Below, piece by piece: positions 1 to 4,962 of a stretch of DNA of 5,665 bases (its first letter is position 1; each line of letters starts with the position of its first letter). Location of the stretch: assembly GCA_016550415.1 (NCBI GenBank), contig JABXGU010000196.1:1-5665 (forward strand), given 5' to 3'. A program made the translations under genes and the position numbers. Source of the DNA: an archaeon (GTDB lineage: Archaea > Asgardarchaeota > Hermodarchaeia > Hermodarchaeales > Hermodarchaeaceae). The notes beneath the pieces were generated by a model. The model was given only the letters and a program-made list of their open reading frames with translations. It had not been told where the DNA came from and did no database searches.

Positions 1-60
1 CTTTCTTCGCTAGTAACATAAGAGTTCAGTTTTAGATAATCCCTTTTGTGGTCTCTCTGA

Positions 61-72
61 GGAAATATAAAA
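61..72 (+). promoter_or_regulatory. BRE/TATA promoter of the 165-767 gene
   Basis: A purine-rich GGAAA (61-65) directly precedes TATAAAA (66-72), which is a good archaeal BRE plus TATA arrangement. Transcription would be expected to start roughly 25 bp downstream, near 95, giving an untranslated leader of about 70 nt. The rest of 1-158 holds no open frame that continues in from the left edge on the + strand: all three + frames stop within the first 33 bases. I see no RNA gene in it. The exact start site is inferred. Confidence 0.55.
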
Positions 73-164
73 CTGGACATTTCTTTAATTAAATCAGAGT
101 TAACTGGGAAGGAACATCTATAAGCTTTGATTGAGTTGGATTAGAAGGAGAAAGGTGATTGGAT

Positions 165-767
165 ATGACCCCAGATAAGCGAGGTACAGTATTTGAGTCT
201 ACGGATAGAGTAAGCGTTACGCGTGCTAAGAAACTCTCTGATAAACTCGCCAGACTATCTGACCTTGACCTCCAACAACTTCGAAGATACTGGGAGTTAG
301 AGGATTACAAATCTTTGAATGAGATATTAGCAAAGGTTTCCATTGAAGAATATCAAATTCAAGAACTCAAAGTTGCCCTAGCAATGCTTGAAGGTGTTCA
401 TAGGCTTCCGCTTACCGACAAACCATTAGGACATGAAAACGCACAAATTTGGGAACCTAAACCTGAAGAAGCATCTTTGCCGCCCAAAACGGTAATTACA
501 CCTCGTATCGAACGCCCAGCAAAACTATCTGTTCCAACTGCTCGTGAAATAGCTGACCGTCTTGCTGAAATGCCACGCGATGATTTTCTATGGCTTGCAG
601 AACATCTAACTGATTCCAAAGATAAACGCAGCAGACTACTAATTGTTCAGCATAGATTGTATCGATTCCGTATCGAGGATGTAGCTGCAGGAATAGCAGC
701 ATTACGAGGCACACTTCCTCCTGTTCCACCCGGAGATGATGATGAGGAGTCCAGCGAAGAGTCCTAG
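165..767 (+). CDS. Uncharacterised two-repeat helical protein with acidic tail
   Basis: I do not recognise this 200-residue protein. It is soluble, highly charged and predicted mostly helical, with no signal peptide or membrane segment. It consists of two ungapped copies of a 61-residue unit, residues 17-77 and 122-182. Each starts SV..A..(L/I).D(K/R)LA and ends with a hydrophobic helix closing in L(E/R)G. About 13 of 61 positions are identical, with many conservative K/R and L/I/M matches. A Pro/Glu-rich linker (about 80-121) joins them, and the C-terminus is PPVPPG followed by an Asp/Glu/Ser-rich tail (GDDDEESSEES). ATG 165 is chosen because AGGTGA lies at 153-158 with a 6-nt spacer; TTG 159 is an in-frame alternative that could use AGGAG at 146-150. 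The gene is co-oriented with GDH1 110 bp downstream, but each appears to have its own promoter. A scaffold or adaptor role is possible but unsupported. Confidence 0.85.
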   Translation: MTPDKRGTVFESTDRVSVTRAKKLSDKLARLSDLDLQQLRRYWELEDYKSLNEILAKVSIEEYQIQELKVALAMLEGVHRLPLTDKPLGHENAQIWEPKPEEASLPPKTVITPRIERPAKLSVPTAREIADRLAEMPRDDFLWLAEHLTDSKDKRSRLLIVQHRLYRFRIEDVAAGIAALRGTLPPVPPGDDDEESSEES

Positions 768-787
768 GAATTCATTTTGCTGCATAA

Positions 788-796
788 TTCTTTTTT
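788..796 (+). terminator. T-tract, possible terminator of the 165-767 gene
   Basis: A TTC followed by six T residues lies 20 bp after the stop codon. Archaeal RNA polymerase often terminates at oligo-T without a hairpin, so this may end the upstream transcript. No stem precedes it. The assignment rests only on position and composition. Confidence 0.3.
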
Positions 797-817
797 CGCT
801 AGTTTGAAATGGTATTT

Positions 818-831
818 GAAAGCTTTTTTAT
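818..831 (+). promoter_or_regulatory. Candidate BRE/TATA of GDH1
   Basis: GAAAG (818-822) followed by CTTTTTTAT (823-831) resembles a BRE plus TATA box. It would place the start near 850-855, with a leader of about 25 nt before ATG 878. The T-run could equally be a second terminator for the upstream gene. No TGWWCA operator motif is present in this intergenic region, unlike the GDH2 promoter. Confidence 0.35.
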
Positions 832-877
832 CTCCTATGTGAAATGCTCAGACACCAAATCATTGAGGTGAGATGAT

Positions 878-2140
878 ATGGAGCCAGCTCCCTGTGAAGA
901 ACCAAACCCATATCAGGTTGCCATACGGCAACTAGAAATTGTAGCAGATAAAATGAATTTGGATCCCGATATCCTAGAAGTTCTGAAGTATCCTAAACGA
1001 ACCTTGGAAGTGGCGATTCCCGTTCGCATGGACGACGGTCATATCCAAGTTTTCCGTGGTTTCCGAGTACAGCACCATGATGCTCTTGGACCCTATAAAG
1101 GTGGGATAAGATATCATCCAAAGGTTTGCTTGGATGAAGTCAGAGCATTGGCCATCTGGATGACAATGAAATGCGCGGTCATCGGTCTCCCATATGGTGG
1201 AGGCAAAGGTGGCATAATCTGCAACCCCAAGGAAATGAGTGTCACTGAGCTAGAACGATTGACACGCCGCTTCACCAGTGGAATAATGGAAATCATTGGA
1301 CCCTACAGAGATGTACCCGCACCTGATGTATACACTTCAGGACGTGAAATGGCATGGATTTTTGACACGTATTCTCAAGCCAAAGGGTATGCTGTTCCTG
1401 AAGTAGTAACAGGGAAACCTGTAGAGGTAGGTGGTAGTCTGGGTCGACTTGAAGCCACTAGCCGTGGCGTTGTAATATCTGTCCGTGAAGCCGCTAAACA
1501 CACTAATTTAGATTTGAAAAATGCGACCTGTGCAGTACAGGGCTTTGGCAACGTCGGGTACCACGCTGCACTTCTCCAAGCAGAGTATGGTACCAAAATC
1601 GTTGCAGTCAGTGACTCACGCGGAGGTATCTACAATCCCAAAGGTTTCAATCCATCCGAGGTTAAAATCCACAAGGAAAAGACTGGAAGTGTCATCGATT
1701 ATCCTGGCACCAAGAAAATCACTAACGCTGATATTCTAGAACTCGATGTTGACCTCCTCATTCCTGCAGCTCTAGAGAATCAAATTCTTGCACACAACGC
1801 ACCGCGCATCAAGGCGAAAATAATCAGCGAAGGTGCCAACGGACCAACCACACCTGATGCTGATGATATCCTCTACGAACAGGGAATCCTCCTTATTCCA
1901 GACATCCTTGCCAATGCAGGAGGCGTCACCGTAAGCTATTTTGAATGGCTGCAAAACCTTACCCGTGAAAGCTGGACTGAAGAAGAAGTCAACCAAAAAC
2001 TCGAACAACGAATGGTCACAGCATTCAAAGAAGTCTATGAAATCGGCAAACGTGAAAAAGTCCATATGCGCACAGCAGCCTATATACTTGCACTACAACG
2101 AATATCTGATGCCATAAAGATACGCGGGATTTTCCCCTAA
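878..2140 (+). CDS. gdhA: Glutamate dehydrogenase (GDH1), standard-length hexameric type
   Basis: This enzyme interconverts glutamate with 2-oxoglutarate and ammonium using NAD(P), in the cytoplasm. At 420 residues it has the normal length of the small hexameric GDH family. The catalytic set is complete: K74 in GPYKGG, K98 in WMTMK, K110 in the LPYGGGKGG signature and D150 in PAPDVYT. Their spacings of 24, 12 and 40 equal those of the characterised clostridial enzyme (K89, K113, K125, D165). K74 and S353 (GGVTVSYFE) correspond to the residues that hold the glutamate side-chain carboxylate, which argues against a leucine or phenylalanine dehydrogenase. The nucleotide fold shows GFGNVG at 222-227 and D246 in VSDSRGG. 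Because NADP-using archaeal GDHs also carry SDSKGG, cofactor choice cannot be decided from this. ATG 878 follows AGGTGA (866-871) by 6 nt. GDH2 downstream is its paralogue. The gene is convergent with the KaiC-like gene, with 57 bp between the stop codons. Confidence 0.96.
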   Translation: MEPAPCEEPNPYQVAIRQLEIVADKMNLDPDILEVLKYPKRTLEVAIPVRMDDGHIQVFRGFRVQHHDALGPYKGGIRYHPKVCLDEVRALAIWMTMKCAVIGLPYGGGKGGIICNPKEMSVTELERLTRRFTSGIMEIIGPYRDVPAPDVYTSGREMAWIFDTYSQAKGYAVPEVVTGKPVEVGGSLGRLEATSRGVVISVREAAKHTNLDLKNATCAVQGFGNVGYHAALLQAEYGTKIVAVSDSRGGIYNPKGFNPSEVKIHKEKTGSVIDYPGTKKITNADILELDVDLLIPAALENQILAHNAPRIKAKIISEGANGPTTPDADDILYEQGILLIPDILANAGGVTVSYFEWLQNLTRESWTEEEVNQKLEQRMVTAFKEVYEIGKREKVHMRTAAYILALQRISDAIKIRGIFP

Positions 2141-2197
2141 CAATTAGATTACACTTTATTCACTCTTCAAATAATGAACCAATAATTCAAGGGTCCT

Positions 2198-2926
2198 TTA
2201 CTTCTCAATTATAATTGAAAGCCCATCAACAGTATATTTACGCTCTTCATATGTTCTAGGATTATATCGTCCGCCTGCTTTCTTTACTTGAAGGCTTAAG
2301 TCATTTCCATGTTTATTGAGTTGGATCACAACTTGCGTAGTATGCTCAATAGTGGCAAGGAATTCCTTTGTGTGAGCATGACGGTTAATGGTCCAATATG
2401 CTAGTGTCTTGTAGGCATAGAGTGCTGGGCAAATGTGACCAAATAGTGCCTGGGTCTCCTTCCGTCCCCAAATAGTCTCCATTGCTGTTAAACTGTTAAA
2501 AACAAGTCGTGTACTATCGCTGACAAATTCACGTTCGATACGACCAAAGAAATGGTGAAAACGCTCTGCATCTTTTGAACTGGGCACTTTTCGAATCCAA
2601 TCAGGAGCTTTATCATAAAAATCAGTGAAGACGAGTTCTCCACGACCCCGTGATTCAGAAAAACAATCTAACACAAGAAAATTCTTTTCCCATCCTTTAG
2701 GCAAATTAGAAATTAATGGTTCAAGAAAGATTAGGAGTGCTTGAGGCGGATAAATGAAATCTAGATAAATTACTTGATTTTTTTCCTTAATACCCTGTCT
2801 CATGAATATTTGAAAGAATTCATGAACGAAAGTTCCAGTCTCGTGTTCCCAGACAACATTTTCTCCAATATTAAGACCTTTGCCAAGAAGATAATCTAGA
2901 TTTGGAATTCCTGTTGAAGAAATCAT
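2198..2926 (-). CDS. KaiC/RecA-like protein with degenerate Walker motifs
   Basis: The 242-residue product has the outline of a single-domain archaeal KaiC-like (RecA-superfamily) protein. The N-terminal STGIPNLDYLLGKGLNIGENV (residues 4-24) matches the usual start of that family, NQVIYLDF (50-57) fits the next strand, and the C-terminal IEHTTQVVIQL plus LSLQVKKAGGR (193-220) matches the family's closing strands. Both nucleotide-binding motifs are lost. The P-loop position reads VWEHETGTFVHEFF (25-38) with no GK(S/T). The Walker B strand reads RLVFNSL (140-146), with Asn where KaiC has Asp. It is therefore probably not an ATPase; a binding or regulatory role is inferred. ATG 2926 is preceded by GGAAGGAT with a 6-nt spacer. 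A TATA-like ATATAATC (2963-2970, minus strand) would give a leader of about 15-20 nt. The gene is divergent from GDH2 over a 138-bp region carrying operator-like repeats. Confidence 0.85.
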   Translation of the reverse strand: MISSTGIPNLDYLLGKGLNIGENVVWEHETGTFVHEFFQIFMRQGIKEKNQVIYLDFIYPPQALLIFLEPLISNLPKGWEKNFLVLDCFSESRGRGELVFTDFYDKAPDWIRKVPSSKDAERFHHFFGRIEREFVSDSTRLVFNSLTAMETIWGRKETQALFGHICPALYAYKTLAYWTINRHAHTKEFLATIEHTTQVVIQLNKHGNDLSLQVKKAGGRYNPRTYEERKYTVDGLSIIIEK

Positions 2927-2962
2927 TGTATTATCCTTCCATTCAAGGAATATTCAACACGC

Positions 2963-2970
2963 GATTATAT
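2963..2970 (-). promoter_or_regulatory. TATA-like box of the KaiC-like gene
   Basis: On the minus strand this reads ATATAATC, 37 bp before the ATG at 2926, with SD-like GGAAGG between. It lies about 18 bp from the outermost TGWWCA site (2988), so a regulator bound there could affect both divergent genes. Assigned from sequence similarity only. Confidence 0.4.
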
Positions 2971-2983
2971 GTTTGGTTGTTGT

Positions 2984-3034
2984 TTTATGTTCATTGGTGT
3001 ACATTGTGAACATAAACTTTGAATAGTTGAACAT
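2984..3034. promoter_or_regulatory. Operator-like cluster of four TGWWCA sites at the KaiC-like/GDH2 divergent promoter
   Basis: Four TGWWCA hexamers lie at 2988-2993 (TGTTCA), 2998-3003 (TGTACA), 3007-3012 (TGAACA) and 3028-3033 (TGAACA). Their start-to-start steps of 10, 9 and 21 bp put them on about the same face of the helix. The first and third form part of a perfect 10-bp inverted repeat, TTTATGTTCA (2984-2993) with TGAACATAAA (3007-3016), with a 13-bp gap and TGTACA near its centre. The last pair brackets the TATA-like stretch TAAACTTT (3013-3020) of GDH2, a position suited to blocking TBP/TFB. The same hexamer with the same 21-bp step recurs before the RHH gene at 4963. Binding by that protein is inference. 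Confidence 0.6.
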
Positions 3035-3051
3035 TATATTCATACTCAACC

Positions 3052-3057
3052 AGGTGA
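3052..3057 (+). promoter_or_regulatory. Shine-Dalgarno that decides the GDH2 start
   Basis: AGGTGA sits 7 nt before ATG 3065 but only 1 nt before the in-frame GTG 3059. This matches the 6-nt spacing seen at GDH1 and the 165-767 gene, so ATG 3065 is the better start. Confidence 0.65.
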
Positions 3058-3064
3058 AGTGAAA

Positions 3065-4828
3065 ATGCTTAGCTTGGTTGAATTAACAGAATTAGAGTTG
3101 GGCATGAAGAAGTTAATGGTAGACTTCTTCGTCGAAAATCCTGAACTGACCACAGGTCTTCAAAGTTATACAACAGCACGCTACGCTCTCGCAGTAGCAT
3201 TTACTGAGAATTTTGGTGTACCCATAGAGGATGCAATCCAGGTGATTGAGAGTCTCAAAGGGAAAATACAAGATGCAGAATATGCCAAAATCGAGTGTGC
3301 TGATATTAAGGAAGGCTCTAGAACTCTCACTCGATCTGAGTTAGAATTGCTACGCGTTCTAGTTGACTTCTTTACTGAGGAACCTTCGATTGGTACAACA
3401 AGCAAATTAACTGATCCACGCGAGCAATTAGTTGATGCTTACCATTGGACTTATGGTGGCGATATTGAAGATGCAAGGTCTTGTTGTGAAAGCTTGATTG
3501 ATAGAATCCAGAAAGCAACCAACATCAAATTCGAAACTCTCAAAGCAGTTACACCAATACCAAATCCATACGAAGCAGCCTTACAGCAACTGGATCTCGC
3601 CGCCGAAAAAATTGGGCTAGACCCTGCCATCCATGAAATGCTAAAGCATCCTATGCGCGTCCTCATCGTCAATATCCCTGTTCACATGGATGATGGTGCT
3701 GTTAGAGTGTTCACGGGTTTTAGGTCCCAGTATAATGATGCACTTGGTCCAACAAAGGGAGGTATACGATACCACCCAGATGTGAACCTAGACGAAGTCG
3801 TTGCATTATCCGCTTGGATGACCTTCAAGACAGCTGTTGCAGGTCTTCCCTTGGGTGGCGGTAAAGGCGGGATACGATGTAATCCCAAAGAGATGTCACT
3901 CTGTGAACTCGAACGTCTTACTCGTGGATATACCCGAGAACTCATCAAATTTATTGGTCCTCAAACAGATATCCCAGCACCTGATGTCTACACAAATCCT
4001 CAAATCATGGCATGGATTATGGACGAATACAATGAAGTTACAGGCATCTACGCTCCGGGTGTTGTAACAGGGAAACCAATAGAAATTGGCGGTTCACTGG
4101 GGAGAAATGAAGCTACTTCACGTGGACTTGTGTACACAGTTATTGAAGCATTTGAACACCTCGGTATTCCCATGAAAGGAGCTAGAGCTGTCATACAAGG
4201 CTACGGGAATGTCGGATTCTATGCAGCACGAATCTTACACGAATTAGGCTGCAAAGTTATTGCTGTATCCGATTCTAAAGGTGGCATTCATAATCCGCGT
4301 GGTCTTAATCCACTTAAAATAAAAGAACATAAGAATAAAACTAGATCAGTTATTGGCTTTCATGGCACTAAGCAGATTACAAACGATGAAATCTTGGAGC
4401 TTGATTGTGAAATCCTTGTACCAGCGGCACTTGAGAATGTAATCACAAAAGAAAATGCATCTCGTGTAAAAACAAAGATTGTAGCAGAAGGTGCAAACGG
4501 GCCAACAACTCCAGAAGCCGATGTAATTCTATACAATCGAGGAATCTTCCTAATCCCTGATATTCTAGCAAATGCTGGTGGCGTAACTGTCAGCTACTTC
4601 GAACAAGTCCAAAATCAAATGAACTATTACTGGACTGAAGAGGAAGTCAATTTGAAACTTGAGAAAATCATGCGAAACGCCTTTCGCAGTGTCTTAAAAA
4701 TCTCAAAGGACTATGATGTTCCCATGCGTGTCGCAGCATTCATATTAGCAGTAAAGCGCATTGCCAACGCCATAAAAACTCGAAAAAGTACACTAATACT
4801 ACCAACTATTGCCACAGCTAGCACTTAG
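3065..4828 (+). CDS. gdhA: Glutamate dehydrogenase (GDH2) with an N-terminal tandem-repeat extension
   Basis: The C-terminal part (residues about 167-587) is a complete glutamate dehydrogenase. It aligns to GDH1 residues 10-414 with no insertion or deletion and 250 of 405 identities by hand count (about 62%). All key residues are kept: K231, K255, K267 (LPLGGGKGG), D307 (PAPDVYT), the GYGNVG nucleotide loop at 379-384, D403 and S510. It should therefore catalyse the same glutamate/2-oxoglutarate reaction. Residues 1-166 are extra. They hold two repeats (7-71 and 88-151) sharing about 26 of 65 positions, including VDFF near the start and IEDA...ESL near the end. This is unlike the much longer N-terminal regions of the large 115/180-kDa GDHs. 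The extension is in one uninterrupted frame, so it is a true fusion. A regulatory or partner-binding role is inferred. The C-terminus carries about 11 residues more than GDH1, ending in a Ser/Thr-rich tail. The gene has operator-like sites upstream and a hairpin terminator downstream, so it is probably monocistronic. Confidence 0.95.
   Translation: MLSLVELTELELGMKKLMVDFFVENPELTTGLQSYTTARYALAVAFTENFGVPIEDAIQVIESLKGKIQDAEYAKIECADIKEGSRTLTRSELELLRVLVDFFTEEPSIGTTSKLTDPREQLVDAYHWTYGGDIEDARSCCESLIDRIQKATNIKFETLKAVTPIPNPYEAALQQLDLAAEKIGLDPAIHEMLKHPMRVLIVNIPVHMDDGAVRVFTGFRSQYNDALGPTKGGIRYHPDVNLDEVVALSAWMTFKTAVAGLPLGGGKGGIRCNPKEMSLCELERLTRGYTRELIKFIGPQTDIPAPDVYTNPQIMAWIMDEYNEVTGIYAPGVVTGKPIEIGGSLGRNEATSRGLVYTVIEAFEHLGIPMKGARAVIQGYGNVGFYAARILHELGCKVIAVSDSKGGIHNPRGLNPLKIKEHKNKTRSVIGFHGTKQITNDEILELDCEILVPAALENVITKENASRVKTKIVAEGANGPTTPEADVILYNRGIFLIPDILANAGGVTVSYFEQVQNQMNYYWTEEEVNLKLEKIMRNAFRSVLKISKDYDVPMRVAAFILAVKRIANAIKTRKSTLILPTIATAST
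3083..3517 (+). repeat. Tandem protein repeat encoded in the GDH2 extension
   Basis: Copy 1 is encoded at 3083-3277 and copy 2 at 3326-3517, separated by a 16-residue linker. They align with a single one-residue gap, about 40% identical at the protein level. Shared landmarks are LT..EL, VDFF.E.P, a central Arg and Leu, G..IEDA, ESL and IQ.A. The pattern predicts three or so helices per copy. I cannot match it to a named domain by eye. Confidence 0.8.
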
Positions 4829-4847
4829 AGAATTCAGCACTGTTGAT

Positions 4848-4881
4848 GCTGGCAGCATACAACTGCCAGCTTCTTTTCTTT
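4848..4881 (+). terminator. Hairpin plus T-rich terminator after GDH2
   Basis: A perfect 8-bp stem, GCTGGCAG (4848-4855) with CTGCCAGC (4863-4870), encloses a 7-nt loop and is followed at once by TTCTTTTCTTT. It lies 20 bp past the GDH2 stop. It has the form of an intrinsic terminator and separates GDH2 from the RHH gene. Confidence 0.75.
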
Positions 4882-4911
4882 CAACGACCTTTGCTATTAT
4901 TTGTTTCATTA

Positions 4912-4940
4912 TGTACAACATTAAAAAGAGTATGTACATA
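4912..4940 (+). promoter_or_regulatory. Operator-flanked promoter of the RHH gene
   Basis: Two TGTACA sites, at 4912-4917 and 4933-4938, are exactly 21 bp apart (two helical turns). The second is the core of a perfect 10-bp palindrome, TATGTACATA (4931-4940). Between them lies a TATA-like TTAAAAAG (4921-4928), which would start transcription near 4950, just before the ribosome binding site. Sites on both sides of a TATA box are a classic layout for autorepression in archaea. Autoregulation by the encoded RHH protein is inferred. Confidence 0.6.
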
Positions 4941-4962
4941 ATCTCATTTTGGTGTGAAATGA

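Noticed and set aside
819..829. AAAGCTTT plus T-run as a hairpin terminator
   Set aside because: The palindrome has no loop and cannot form a useful RNA stem; only the T-run itself might matter.
878..2140. Leucine, valine or phenylalanine dehydrogenase instead of GDH
   Set aside because: The lysine and serine that bind the glutamate side-chain carboxylate (K74, S353) are present here and in GDH2; branched-chain and aromatic amino acid dehydrogenases replace them with non-polar residues.
2198..2926. Calling this gene a circadian KaiC or an active RecA-like ATPase
   Set aside because: Only one domain is present and the P-loop lysine and Walker B aspartate are both missing; archaeal KaiC-like proteins are generally not clock proteins.
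3034..3041. TTATATTC as the TATA box of GDH2
   Set aside because: It would start transcription about 25 bp downstream, at or next to ATG 3065, leaving out the AGGTGA site. TAAACTTT at 3013-3020 fits the leader better, though a leaderless transcript cannot be excluded.
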